Under the pieces are notes generated by a model. That model was not told the DNA's origin. It was given only the letters and a program-made list of their open reading frames with translations, and did no database searches. The position numbers were made by a program, and so were the translations under genes. A stretch of 64,000 bases of DNA, taken from the NCBI GenBank assembly GCA_021432635.1, contig MU270043.1:434001-498000 (forward strand), read 5' to 3'. This DNA comes from Thozetella sp. PMI_491 (Eukaryota; Ascomycota; Sordariomycetes; Chaetosphaeriales; Chaetosphaeriaceae). Shown one piece after another: positions 23,621-36,599 of the stretch; position 1 is the stretch's first letter; the number at the start of each line of letters is the position of its first letter.

Positions 23621-23978
23621 CGTGGACGCTGCAAAAAGGCCTTGTCCTCGGTGTAGATAACGAGACGGCAAGGGTCCGCGCCGCGAGGACAGTGAAAACG
23701 GAGACTAGAGGCTCGAAACGGGGGAGGGAGTCGCATTCACCATGGTTCGTTTGTGGGAGATAGGCGAGTCCCCGTTGGACAACTTGCGCTTCCCCAGCTT
23801 GGAAATATATCGCTATCCGGGCTGGGAGGAGGAAAGGAGGCCCGTCGATGAGAAATAAGGCAGGGCAAGAGGTGTTTTGCGGTAGGTGAACAGGCGGTCT
23901 CAAGGTCGAGGCAAGTGAAGGTCCGACCCCGCCAAACTGCCAGGGTGGATCGCGGGGAGGGGCCAAAGGGGGATGGTC

Positions 23979-23992
23979 GGGGGGGGGGGGGG
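23979..23992. repeat. 14-base G homopolymer
   Basis: G run on plus (C run on the transcribed minus strand) about 360 bp upstream of the ubiquitin E1 start codon. Confidence 0.9.
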
Positions 23993-25160
23993 CGATGACA
24001 AAGCTTCTTATCGCGATGAGAACGGCTCCAGAAGGGTTTGCAAGCGTCCCGGTGGAAAGTATCGCACTGGGTTTGGTCTCTGGGGCGGAGGAGAAGAAGT
24101 TCGAGAGGGAATCGCGACGTCACAGAGTGATGAGGCGGAAAAGAGGAAAGTTTTATGGTCGGCGAGGCAGCTTCCAAGCAACCTGTGATTTCTAAACGGG
24201 CTATGATGCAGCCGCCTGAGCGGAAACCCCTGCACCTCTCTGGCCCCGCCTGGCAACAGCTCTCTTCCTCCACCCAACCAGGACGAGGGTGGGTCGATGC
24301 CAGTAGGTACCTTGTGCGCAAATTTGGCACGCGGGGTACCAGTAGCCCTGAAAGTGCTTCTCTTCGATTCTCTGGCAGGCACGCGGTGGACACAGCCTCT
24401 CTTTCGTGGCCACCAATCAAATGTTGGCAGCACCGGCAAAGGAGGCAACAAGGCCACCGGGCAAGAGCAAGTTTGGCAGCTAGCTCTTCATTCCCAACGG
24501 TGTGCCTCGAGCCATGGCCGGGACGTGGAGTCATCGGCGAGCAGGGCCTAACATTTTCCCTGTTGCTCTCGTGATCTGCTAAATACCGACCCAAGGAACC
24601 TAGGTAGGCAGGTAGGTAATCAGCTTGTCTCCCCAAGCCGTCGACGCACGCCATCCACCCTTTCTTGCCTTCATATTACCAAGCACAGCTACACCACCCA
24701 GTACGCCTGGCAGCTCCCAGGGGCCAGAGACGCTTGCGCCTTCCATACGGTGCCTCGGATCGTCTGTATCAGTCACATATTCTTCTTCTTCTTCTTCATG
24801 GCCTGCGACCTGTCCTGCCTCGCGTGCAACGGATACCTCCCCTTGTGGCTCGTAGTGGCTGCGTGACCTCGTTCCATCCCCAAACCAACTCCTTGTTGAA
24901 AGGAGGCTGTTGATTCTGGGCAGCTCCAGTCAACCCAGGGTACCCAAGAATGCAAGGTCTTGGGCACCCAGCTCTGGGTCCATGCGGCTTCAGCTGAACC
25001 CGCAGCATGTTCAGAGTCAAATATCGTGTATCATTAGATGAGAGCCCTCAGCCAGTGCCGGTGCCGATTTTCACGATCAAAATACCGTTGTACTTGCAAC
25101 CCACTGCCTTGTATGCCTGAGCATCCGTCGTATGCAGTAACATGCCAATGCACGCCATAG

Positions 25161-25180
25161 CCTGCCTGCCTGCCTGCCTG
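25161..25180. repeat. (CCTG)5 tetranucleotide repeat
   Basis: Five perfect CCTG units just downstream (3' side) of the FKBP12 gene, probably in or near its 3' UTR. Confidence 0.95.
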
Positions 25181-25253
25181 TGATTCCATGTCCTGTCCTT
25201 TTCCTCGCGTTTCCCGCGTCTTTCCGGGGCGCCGTGCACTTGAAGTTCGGAAT

Positions 25254-26055
25254 TTAGTTGACTGCCTTGAGATAGACATCGCTGAGATGCGGACGTTAGC
25301 GAAAGTGTAACTATGAATACGATATAGGTAGTCGTCTGGACTTACAAGATGAGGTCCGCCCGAGGAGGGATATGACCTGTGAAGCCTCTACACACCATAT
25401 ACTGTTAGCGACCTCTGGTCTAGTACCAATTCTCTTTGCCCTTCCTCTCCCTTCTATCCTTTTTTCGAACTGAAATATTACATCATTCGATGCTGCGAAT
25501 CGACCTTTATAGAGTTCGCCCCTATCAAAAACCTTGTTTGGAAATTCTCACCGTTCGCCATAGGCATAATCACTAACACATCACCGGTTAGCAAGACGAA
25601 GCCAAAAGGCGTTGGCATCTCTGTAGACAGGAAATCCAGCAACAAACCTAGTGATATCAAGGGTGGCTTTCTCGCCAACCTTCATCTCTAAGACGCCTTC
25701 GTCCCATCCTGTGCAAGTGTGGTAAGCAATCAAGCGCCCCTAGCGGGAGATGGAGGTAGTCTGCCAGTAAAACGTCATACCTCTAATTACCTGGCCCACG
25801 CCGATCGTTGTAACAAAATCCCCTTGTCCAACGGAAGAGTCAAACCTGGAAAGGAAGTACGATCAGCCACTGATTTACACCGAGCACATCGGCCTTAGCC
25901 TTTGCTGCCTAGGGGCCAAAGGTCACTAACTCCTCGCCCTTTTTGTCGGGTTTAGACTCGTCCTTCAACCAGCCAGTATACTCAATGGTAACGGTGTCTC
26001 CAGCCTTAGGTGTCGCCCCAGTCCCATGCTCGTGGATTGTCTTGGTGTAGCCCAT
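25254..26055 (-). CDS. FPR1: FKBP12-type peptidyl-prolyl cis-trans isomerase
   Basis: Six exons, complement(join(25254..25281, 25346..25387, 25552..25572, 25648..25708, 25781..25845, 25931..26055)), giving 113 residues, the usual FKBP12 size. The longest open piece is only part of exon 1, so the gene is easily missed. It catalyses prolyl isomerisation and is the family target of FK506 and rapamycin. Pieces read in order: VTIEYTGWL, EEFDSSVGQGDF, IGVGQVIRGWDEGV, KVGEKATLDITSDYAYGE, GFTGHIPPRADLIFDVYLK. The binding-pocket residues known in FKBP12 (Tyr of YTGW, Phe-Asp of FDSS, Val-Ile and Trp of QVIRGW, Tyr of DYAYG, Phe of LIF) are all present. Exon 3-to-5 joins use a 21-nt micro-exon. The exon 1 donor is GTTAGT; alternative donors nearby break the FDSS motif. 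No signal peptide, so cytosolic. Confidence 0.94.
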
Positions 26056-29000
26056 TCTGAGAAGCTGGATAAAGCAACAAGCAGCGGTTGTGGGTGGATT
26101 GCGACGCGCTCCTAGAGTTCGACTTGCCAAGCGCACTGGCTAAGCGAGAAATAAGTTTTGGTAGCAATGTACCTAGGCCGTGGAGGGAAGCAAGATGAGA
26201 AAGAAGCTCCGTTCAGCCACTTCTCGGCGGCGTTGTCGTGGTAAAATGGTGAGTTGTGGCCGAAGTTGGTCAGTCTCGACTCGGGATCGGGAGGCCCAGG
26301 GAAGTATCAATCGCCCATTAATACCAATAAGAAGACAACGGCTTTAGAATGGAAGATGGGGGGCAGCCCATATAAGAAGACCCGCGGGTGGGATGCGCAG
26401 GGGGAGGAAGGACGGTCGGGCAAGGTCGGACCAACCATGCTCCAGCCTTGTCCCCAAGCACACAAACGTCCCGGAAAGCCTCATGGGGCGAACGAGAGAG
26501 GTGGGGGAAGCAGCGGCTACGGTCCTGACGGTCGGCAGGACGAGGGGAGGGTGGGAGGGCACCGGGGGGGGCGAGTGGGAAGCATCGCTCCGTGCTGGTG
26601 CTGTCCACGCGGGACTGCGTGCAGGACGACATGGGGCGAGGCAAGCCAGGGAGAGCACAATCTTCCATGCATATCATATCGTAGATGAGATTTCCTCCGA
26701 GACAGAGCGGGTAGCCCATGGATCGATCTACAGTTCCACCAAGGGCTGGGAGACCTTAGACGGGATGGTGTATCCTTGGGCACGCCTCGCCTACCTCAAG
26801 CCGCTGCTCCCCGGCCCTCAGCAGGAGGGCCAGGGTGGCCAACATGCCCCTAGCCCTCCCCGGTTAGCCTAGCGAGCAAGTGACATCTTCTGCCGTTGCA
26901 TCGGCCTGACCCAAAGGACGCATAGCACGATCTAGCGCGGGGTTATCCGTGGGGTTTTTGCTCCTTTCTGTTCGTCTCGTCTCGCCGCCCACTAGGCGGA
27001 ACCCACAAACGGTCTACGCTAGCCTGGGTACCGCTGAGAAATGGGGTTGCTCCGGGTGGTGCAGTCCGTGTCTCGACGGCCTTGGAATCTCGGGTCTGAA
27101 GCCGCGAAGCCTCTAGAAGACGCACCTCTCTGCAGTCTGCACTCGGCCAGGACGGATGCCCCCGTGGAGCAGAGATGGAGCTCGACGAGCACACTGGCCC
27201 CCTGGTCCCGGGCGCGGACGACAGTCCCCGGTGTCATGGGTGAGCCTGGCCGCTGTCCGTCCCATCAAGTCAGAGAGCCCACAGGCCGCGCACATACTGT
27301 AATATGACGGAACCGAGGGCACGCGGAAAGGTAGAGTTTTTTCTTTCTCTCCTCTCTCCGGTTCTACCTAGGTCGGGTGCTCCATCACTCGATCGAGGAC
27401 CGCGCTCGCCAACATGCATATGCTCTCCGCCAATCGTGGCCGAACTGGACCGGGGACGGGAGGAAGATCTAATCAAAAGAAATGGGTGTCACTTGGAAAA
27501 CAAGTGCCGTGACACAGACAAGCCTCAAGAAGCTGATATCGCTTCCCTCTACGGTCCATATCAGCCACTACTGCTACCCTGACTGCTGTCCTCCACACCG
27601 ACTCGCGTCGTTTGCGGTTCTCGGCATGAGTGTACATAGGACGAACTCGGGGCGCCCCCTTCCCCCTTCCCAATCCCTTCATGCCCCTCCCCCCCCTTGG
27701 TGCGCCCCCCGTCCGAGCTTGGGACGATCTGCCAACAGCACTGACAAGAATGGGCGGGACCGCGGGAGCTTGAGAAGCCCGGCTATAAAAAGCTGAGTGA
27801 GGTCTCCCGCCTTAGGGCATAGTCACGCAGGCACTGGGATGCGTGGCCACCCTGCCTTGGTCTGCAGTAGCACAAACCTTAGCTTCAGACGAGCAGCAGC
27901 CTTAAAGGCTCGCTGGGACTTGCCTGGTCCAATGGGCAAAGTCGTCTCGGCCAGAGAGGGGTGGGTGGCCGGGCAGAAGCAAAATGCTGTTTCAACCTTC
28001 GGGAAACTTGTTGAGGCAAAGCCTTAGCTCGTTCCGCGGCCTACTAAACCTGCCTGCTCTAGCCTCCTGGCCCCTCCCCACCACCAGCAGGCCTTGGCGG
28101 ACCGAAAGGGCATGTGAGTTCCAGTGGACCTAACGTTACAGCACCTACATCTACCCAGCTAGTATAGGTGATAATGATAGGGAAGAAAAAAAAAAGACGT
28201 GTATATACCTCATAATAGTGTCTCCTGAGGAAGTTTGCTGGATGTGATAGATAACAATGGCGTCTTCCATCTTCCCACATCGCGCTATCTGGGCAAGAGA
28301 TCAACTGACCGAGAATCCCGGCGGCCAGATACAATGCTGCTCGGCAGGGGGGGAGGGCCCAGGTCGCTTTGCGGGCGCAAACCTGGCTGTCTTGATCGCT
28401 GGCTCGTCAATCGACCATGGGCAGACGCCATGGAAGTTACCATTCGTTCGAAACGACCGGGGTGGGCCATAGAAGAAGTACGGCGGGGCTGCACCACAGA
28501 TGTCACCCTTGCGGCGTTGCCTGTGCCCAAAGACCAGCCATCACCTTTCTGGACATGCTTGCGATATCGTACCCACTCACCGTCCAGGTCAGAACGCCCG
28601 CCGGCTGCGTCCGAGAGCAAGGGAAAGGTGGGCGGCGAGATTGGTGCTAACGGAGAGCAAGAGAGGGGCAAAAATAAAAAAAAAATAAAAAATTACGGTC
28701 GAGAGCAAGAGAGGGCGAGCCAGCCCGTATCACCCTAGGCTGAGGAGAAGCTTGTCGTCGTGCTGTCTTCGCGGCGCAGGAGAGGCAAAGTGATAGACAT
28801 CAGGCCATAATGATGGCATTACCCTGCACATGTTCGCGCCAAAGGCGCTCCGGCAGGTAAATATTATGTGCGTACGTACCTCGTAGGCCCCAGTTGGTCA
28901 TGGACGGATGCATGCCGGCAAGATATGACGGGTTCCCGCTCTTCTCGCACAGATCGTTGGGAACCACCACGGCCGAATGGCGCGGGGAGCGACCGGTCGG

Positions 29001-31523
29001 CGGCACACAAGAGGCACATACCCGGTGGCATCCCCCCCCCTTTCCCTCCTAGGGCCTTTCGAGGTATGCCCCCCGGCATGCCGAGCGGAACCCGGACGCG
29101 GCCGCGTCGCAGCGGCCCAGACCCTCCTGCGACCAGTTTAGCTCCCCTAGGTGCAGGCGAATATCAGATCTCATAAACGCCGCCCCTCCGCTTCTTTCGT
29201 AGCTTGCGATGCCTGAAGGCTTGCTAGGGAGGAAGTTTGGCGAGCTGCGCTGCATTGTCTGAGCGATGGCATTGCAAACCGGTAAGAGGCCCTGGTATCT
29301 ACATCAGGCGACGCCCGACTGCATCACCGGCCAACGCCGTAGCCCTAAGCGAGCCTGCCGGCACTACTACGATAGGGAGGCATTACCGTGTCGTGGCCCG
29401 GGCCAGCGAGGCTCTGCCTCCCGACCGCACGCCTCTCCATGCCTTCTTCCCTTTTGACCCCCACGACCAAGCATCGGCATCATCTGTTGCTTCCCGCTTG
29501 CCCGGCCCTCGGCCAAGCTAGTCGACCCGAGTCTGGATCCCTGGCTGCTGTGTTATGGGAGAAGCCGACCGATAGTATCGCTGGTCGAACCTCTTTGCAT
29601 CACGTCAGATGATGATTTTACTGTGCCCTAGCTCGAACCCTTGCAAGGAAAGAGATGCAGGTGCGAGTCTGCGATAGAGCGAGGGCTGGATGCAACGACG
29701 ACGGCAAATGCTCTGCACTACATGCATCCGCGCCCTCTTGAGGCTTGCTAGCCAGCCCGTGCAGCTATGCCATCGGGTAGGGACCGTCCCGGACTGGACA
29801 CGACTGACCGATCCAGCGACGGCCAGCGAGAGGGGGGCATCGCATCAAGGGATCTTGCGCTTCGAGCTCACGCGGATGCTTGCCGGACATGCTCCGACTG
29901 CAAGGTGAAACTCCTTCGCATTCGCCTTTCGCCTTTCGCCTTTTGAAGCTGTCGGTCTTGTAACCGGCCGCGGCTGCCGATGTCTTCCTGGTCTGCTTGC
30001 CCGGCCCATGCAGGATACTCATGCAAGCACGCATGCCCAACGGAGAAAGCCGCCGAACCCCAGGCCAGCCAAGCCCTTGCGCCTAGAACGAGACAGACGA
30101 AGCGAGAAGCCGGCCAGCTCGCTCTGCATCTCGCCCACAGCCCTACTGTCGGCCAGCAGGAGCCATACTTGCCCTCCTGACTAGGTGCATCTGCGCTTTT
30201 TCTTTTCCTCGTTGCTATCCGGGCTTGGCGAAATGGCGACGCATCCCCAAAGATGCAGGTGACGTTCCTCTTGCTCGTCTGTGGTTGCAGGACTCTCAAA
30301 GAGCGGTAAGAGATGGCGTCGGGCATTTCTCTCGGTGTCTATTGGCGAACAACGGGCCTATCCTGGCCCTGAAGATCGAGATCCGGTCTAGAGGACAACC
30401 GGCAAACACGTGGAGCCCCTCCGTTGGCGGGAATCGCCTGGCCACAGGCTCGGGGCCTGCGGGTCTGGTTTGGATCACAGTCGAATGCAGGCAAGCGGCA
30501 GTTTCCAGTCCCGGAAGCTTAACGCTGCACTGCACCGCACAGCGCTGTCTTTTTGGCGTGGTCTCGCCAGTGCTCCATCGTGACTCGCCGGGCCAAGCCC
30601 CGGCCGGCCATGCGGCGTTTCTGCCATATGGAAGAGAGCAATGTCCCCGGGCACGGGGACCGGCCGGCCTTGAGGATGCTTCGTGGGTGCGCATTCATGG
30701 CACGCATACTGCAGGCGGGGGACTACTAGTCTTGTACCGCAGCTTGGTACGCTTATGGTGAATGGCGAGCGAGGCGCTCGACCGAGAAAGCTACCTGAAG
30801 CTTTTCGAGCCTGAGAGCAAATCAACGAGGAGCGCGTAAGGGTCCGGGGCGGCCCGTACGGACTATGTGGGCACCACCGAGCAGCAACACGGGCCTTCAC
30901 AATCAAGATGGCAGGGTAGCAATGCCTCCACGAGCGAGAGAGCCAAAAGGGGAAAGGGGAGGCTGGCTAACAGCTCGTATTGCTCTCTCACCTGACACGA
31001 TGGACCCTCGTGTCTAGAAGTGCCTCAGGCCCCATCACGACTTTGGGACGAGATCGTGAAACGCTGTTCAGCCCAGCCAGACTTCAGACCAGCCCACGAC
31101 AAGCCCGAACCCACGATGGCCCGATCGTCACCGAAGTACGGCTGCCGAAATACGTCAAGAAGTGGGGGCAACTGCCGAAAGAGCCTAGGGATCCGGACGA
31201 GGTGCAACCCGGGACGACATCCGGGGGTCGAGCATCACCATAACGGCTAAAAATTCCTACCGTACGACTTAGGCCTTGAGTGCGCAACTTGGACATGCCG
31301 ATCAAGGGGAGGGGTCAAGGGGATGCAAGGTGGGTGTAGGATGACTCGCGGGTGTGTTTTAAGTTCCCAGCACGAGGTGGGCGTTCCGTAAAGGCGGACT
31401 GTCTACCTGAGGTGGGCTCAACGGTAACGAGATAATACTAGGACCATCAGAACAGGGTAGCGGCGACAGGGAACGTATCACCTCATGAGGCCGTCACGGT
31501 CTCCGCAAAGGGCATCTTCGCGT

Positions 31524-31562
31524 ATCATCATCATCATCATCATCATCATCGTCATCATCATC
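31524..31562. repeat. (ATC/CAT)n trinucleotide repeat
   Basis: About 13 CAT units with one interruption (CGT), in the gene-poor block. On minus it reads as Asp codons only because of the repeat. Confidence 0.95.
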
Positions 31563-34500
31563 TCGTACCTCCACGGCGCTGCTGTCTAGCCGTCTTACTT
31601 TGTTGCAAAGGGAGCGATATTTTGCGTGGAAGCGAAAGTACCATGACATGACAGGGGCAGGGCGTGGCTTGAACAGGGTCAGGGGCAATTCACGCCTAGG
31701 TCTGTCGGACACCCCAAATTACGGCCGAGGATGGGCGCTGTTTTACTGTAATGAGGGCGGTGACAAGATGCAGACTACTACCTTGACGGGCGTGAAGTTC
31801 GTTTCGAGCCGGCGCGGGGGGGTTCGGCAGCGCTTAACCCGCAATTAGACCAAGGCCGGATTCCCTCCAGGACCTGTCAGGCATGGGCGCGGGAAGAGAT
31901 TAAAGATGTCCGAGCGCTTCCCGGGAGATCCTCTGTTCATCAAGCCGCCTTGCATCGTTTCGAAAGACGAGATTTCTCAAATTTCGATTTCCAGCCATGG
32001 TGCACGTCGGCCGTCGTCTCCGTCTCTGATGGCTTCGTCGAGGATGAGGAAGATTTGGGCACTAGCAGCGACGCCGGTCGGCAATCGGCACGCCTAACGA
32101 TCTTGTTCCTGACGCCAGAGGGCCAGCGCAAGGGGAGCCTCGATTTAGCGGGCGGTTCCTGAGCATCCACCAGATCTGATTTGGTGGTCGACCTAGATCC
32201 GGTGGGGCCGCGAGCCACGGCGTCACGCTTTTGCAACCTTTTCGTGCTATTTGTTGTATAGTAGATGTTGTGGATGGGCTAATGAGAGCCTACCGGGCAG
32301 GCGCCGAGGGGGCCATGCACAAGATGTAAAGTCGGACTTAGTTGTGTCGCATGCTGATGCCAATGCACCCGAATCCTCGTATTCGAAGTGTTTGTAGCCA
32401 CCAGCGCAAGGCGCTCAGCCGTGAAGGGGGGGGGGGCTTCGTGCGAACCAATTGTAAGCTATTACATGCCGACCTCACCCATCCTCGACCCCGAACTTGT
32501 GTTCGCCCTCTGGGGGTCCGGCGGCTTTCCAACTCGGACTGCGCCGGACGCACGAATAAGAGAGTCTGAGGCTGGTCTCGAATACGGCCTCTCGTAACGG
32601 TAGGCATTCTGTGCCGTCATTTGTCTCTGCAGTTGGAATGGAAGTCACGAGAGTAGACCCTTGGGTTTCGCGGGTGCTGGTGGACACCATGTCGTCATGT
32701 TTGGCTTTGTCTACGGAGCGCTGCTCGGTGACTTCTAGTCGCGCAGCCATCGTTATCGGCCTTGCTCCAGAGCTAGAAAGCTTGCGCGTCGGCCAGGCTT
32801 GCGCGTCTTAGCCCCAACTGCACGCTTGCAGTGGTCTTGCAATGGTCTTACCGTCGACCGCACTGTGCTTGTCACCATCCAAACAAAGGAATCTGTTGGT
32901 ATTTAGCTCAACAGAGACAGATCCCGCCCCCGCGTTCGAAAACCTCGACTAGGAATGAATGACTCCTAGCTGGCTTCGAGGGGCGCGCTCGCTTCGTGTT
33001 GTCTCTCCCCTTCATTCCATCAGAATGTCTGAGCCTGAAGGCGTAGGGAGGCGCCACTCCCGCAGCCCCGAGTACGTAGGCCGGTCCGGTGTCTTGGGCC
33101 CAACCAGACCGGACTGCGTTCCTCGGCCTGGCGCGACTCGTCAACCTCGTCGTCATCGTCCGAGGTGTCAACCTCCTCTCAGCCGTGGCGGCGTCTCGGC
33201 TCTGGAGGTACCCCAAGGTCGCTCCGGCTCTCGATTCTCGAAGACTCACTCTCGGAGGCATGCGGCGTCGACCGCTATAGGGTTGCCTTGTCTGCATAGC
33301 AGTCCTGTCCCCAGGGAACCTGCAATTCGTCCAGCCTCCAATCAAGCGAGCTCGGACGGGCGGGCTCAGTCATAGGAGCGTAGCAGATCGCCGCTGGGAC
33401 CAACATTGCAAATCCAGGCGGCCTCATAAACACGTGCCCAGGCCTCTTTGAGACGCACAGGGGCAGTTGAGAAACCTCACTTGGGAAACACGGCGTGCCC
33501 TAAAACTCTCTCGACTTTAGCCTCAAGCTGTGCACAGTCCGGAGCGGTTCGTTCAGGGGCGCGCTATGATGCCTTCTCCTACTCCCCTTCTCCTACTCGC
33601 TTACAGATTCCGCTCGGCAACGAAAGGGTGGACAGTGTGCAGAACACTGCCGCCACGTCAGGCAGGAGCAGAGCGGCCTTCCTTGTCTTGCATGAAAATG
33701 TTCTAGCCAAGGGCCCGAGAAGAGCGAAGCAATGGAGGCCTATTGCAGTGGAAGCAAAGCTCTGGAGGGTAGCGTGCACAAAGCTAAGGAATTGCGATGA
33801 CGGCACTCGCCAATAGCCCAGTAGCCGGCCCTTCCTCCCGCGTCGCATTGCCGCGGGCGGTGGCCAGGTCGAATATAGATTAATCAAGGATAGATTGAAC
33901 TCTGCCCAGAAACCGGCGATCATGGCGCCCCAACTGGCAAACGCGGGACGAGGGGAAGCGAGAAGAACCCCGAGGGAGGGGGGGTGAGGGGGGGCCACCG
34001 GAGCTGGCCACCGGAGCTCGACGGTGGGAATGGTCCATTGTTTCCTCGAATGGTTTTGCGCAGCGCGCGGCGAGACGGGCGAAAACGACGTGTGTTCTCG
34101 GGCCGGGACGTACAGTAAGCTGCATTCAGCTCGCGACGGTGGCTGGACGAAGCCCAGTTTAGCAGCTCCAGCGCGACGGCCACACGAAAGCCGCGCCGCG
34201 CTTACAAGGAAAAAAAGAAAAAAAAAAGAAAAGAGGGACGGAAGGGTTCCAGTCGGCCAGTTTCGCTCCTACATTGGCAGCGGGCTCTGGGGAACTGCTG
34301 GCTCCTCTGAGAGCGGAGGGTTTCTGAGACGGTAGAGCGTCAATAAATGTAATCCTACTGTACACACACGATGCAGGTTCCTGGAGCCCTGGGAACATTT
34401 GCTTGCCCGCAGTGCTGATCTTGGTGGGTTTTGGGACGACCAGTGCCGATTGCTCTCATTGAGTAATTAACTCAGCATCCAGCACTTTGCCCTTTCGCCG

Positions 34501-35659
34501 CCCACATGGCGCGCTCCAGCAGCAGGCAAGTCCCGCAGGATTCTGGGCTCGCCGGGGGCTCCTTGGTGTAGCGTGCTGGGTCGTGATTGACGGGCAAGAC
34601 GGGCAGGGCAGGCTCGCAGGGAATGAAGGGGAAGGAGGGCGTGCGCAAAGGGAGGGAGGGGCGGCGGCGGCGGCGCGGCGGGCTCGACGAGTCGAAACTG
34701 ATCTTTCCCTCTTTTAAACTTAGGTCCTGGCGGGGATCTATAAAATGCCCGTAGTGGTAGTACCAAGAGCCACTCCGTCCAATGGAAACCCCTGTCTGAC
34801 GTGTTTCCCCCTGCCTAGCCCCAGTCCGACGGTGCCTGCAGAGGGGACATGGCGGGCGCATACGAAATGGGCACGCGCAAGAGGTACAGCCCCGCCGTTC
34901 GTTTTGGCCGACCCTTGCGCTCGGCCGCGCCACTTTCCTGGCCTTTCCCCCTTTTCGGCCAGCGCAATCTTAAAGCTACCCACCTTTTGCACCCAGTACG
35001 AGCAGCCCACGAGGAGAACGTGGGCTTCTTGAATCGGAATCAGGAACAATGGGTGGAGCCTTGGCTACTTTGCGTGAGGCTCTCAGTTTTCTCTCTCTCG
35101 GGCAGTGATCAGTGGCCACAAACACACCACACACTCTCTCGTTCTCCGCCCCGCCCTCGTGGCATTTTCTAACCGTGTGTCTTGGGCGGGTTAAATCGCG
35201 CTGTTGGTGCTGAAGAACAACAGTATAGAGAGGCTGGGAAGAAGAAAGAAATGGAGAAAAAAAAAGCCAAAGAAAATAGACCTGGCTCCTGCTCCTGCTA
35301 GTTACCCGTTCCCTTTGTTCTTGTCTATTTCGCTTTGCTCGTCCTTCATTCCCCCTTCGGCACGCTATCATTAGCAACAAGCGGCGACCGTTTCTCGTAA
35401 GCTCAGTCGTAAATTACTAGCCGCGCTCTTTGACTTCTCGGCTTTCCTCGTCAACGCGCCGTTTTGGCGTCTAGAGAGCCACTACTGTGCAGGACAGCCA
35501 AGTTCATTTCGTTTATCCACCGCCGTGTTGCTTGGCTGCTCCTCCTGTCGTGTTAGGGCCCAGGTCGACGTGTATGCAAAGTTCAGGCAGAGAGTACATG
35601 CAGGCTTACCGCAGCTGGCTGACAAGAACCGGCCCCAGCGGCCTACCGTAGCAAGGTCT

Positions 35660-35900
35660 CGCTGAACCGGGGGGTCTCATATCCTCCCCTCCTCTCCCCT
35701 CCCACCCCCTACCCCTTCCCTCAGCGCCTGTTCACTTTTGTCCTTGTCTTACCACCCTGGCTCGCTCCGCCCCAGCACCCTTCCCAATCCTCTTGTTTCC
35801 CTTCGTTTCCTCCACTTTAGGACCTTCCGCTCTTTTCACCCCCTTTCCTTTCCCTTTCCCCTCCGTCGTCGACCTCACTCCCTTCAACCCGACAACTCTC
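35660..35900 (+). promoter_or_regulatory. Pyrimidine-rich core promoter upstream of MSB2
   Basis: Long CT-rich stretch (many CCCCT, TTTCCC and CTTTCC blocks), typical of fungal transcription start regions. It would give MSB2 a leader of roughly 0.7-0.9 kb. No TATA box stands out. Start-site position is inferred from composition only. Confidence 0.45.
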
Positions 35901-36044
35901 TTCGTCGGCGACGTCGTCCCTGTGAACGCCACCACGACTCGTCGAGCCGAACGTCGAGCCCCTTCTCGACCGCCGATTTCTCAAGATTTGGAAGGAGGAC
36001 CTCCGCCGGGCAGCGCGCCGATCCTTGAGTGCTTTAACCTGGTC

Positions 36045-36599
36045 ATGATTTGAGGCACGCTCGATCCACGACAACCAACTGCGAAGGCCCAATAAACCAA
36101 CCCCCAAAAACCCTTTTTTTCGACGACTTTTCGACGATTCGCTCATTTTTTATAACCGCAAAACATCCGGGGAACTCGCATCTGAGTTTCACCATTAGTG
36201 CTATTGCTGTGAGTGCTGCCTGAGCCCTTCCAACCTTTGCATAAACTTCCAAGGCACAACATCGGGCGACACGGAGCAGGCGGGCCACCCCCGCCCTGGT
36301 CGACTTCCGCCTCAGACGATCCTGGGGATCATTTATGCAACAGGCTTTTTCGGGGTCTTCGCAATGGGCAATTGGCAGCTGACATGGGCCCGCACCCAGA
36401 TTTACACTCGTTGACACCTCCGTTGTCAAGTACATTCGTTACCCTTGTTCCTGACAAGTAAGTGGCTTGCCATCGCCGCGTCGCCTTTCCAGGCGCTGAC
36501 CGAAGTGCCGCGAGAAGACTACACGCTCTTTCTCTCCCGACGTAGTCTTCGCTCGCCCTCACAAGCCTGACCCGCAGATTCGACCGGATGCCAGCTTAG
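36045..36599 (+). promoter_or_regulatory. Cluster of short upstream ORFs in the presumed MSB2 leader
   Basis: ATG-to-stop frames lie at 36045-36053 (2 codons), 36335-36382 (15), 36364-36414 (16, overlapping), 36384-36461 (25, overlapping) and 36588-36599 (3 codons, stop 19 nt before the main ATG). A GTAAGT at 36459 with possible acceptors at about 36545 or 36577 suggests a 5' UTR intron that would change the third frame. These could reduce or condition translation of the mucin. The leader's extent is inferred. Confidence 0.45.

Larger units (their letters stand above)
23621..25253. other. Ubiquitin E1 promoter and FKBP12 3' flank
   Basis: About 1.6 kb between two minus-strand genes. It contains a 14-G run (23979-23992), a (TTC)n tract (about 24779-24797) and (CCTG)5 (25161-25180). 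A 305-codon open frame on minus (23737-24654) ends 116 nt before the E1 start but is Cys/Arg/Pro-rich and matches no family known to me, so I do not call it a gene. Confidence 0.55.

Noticed and set aside
32897-32950. tRNA-like pieces (TTAGCTCAAC and GCGTTCGAAAACC)
   Set aside because: The A-box-like and B-box-like pieces are too close together and no acceptor or anticodon stem forms.
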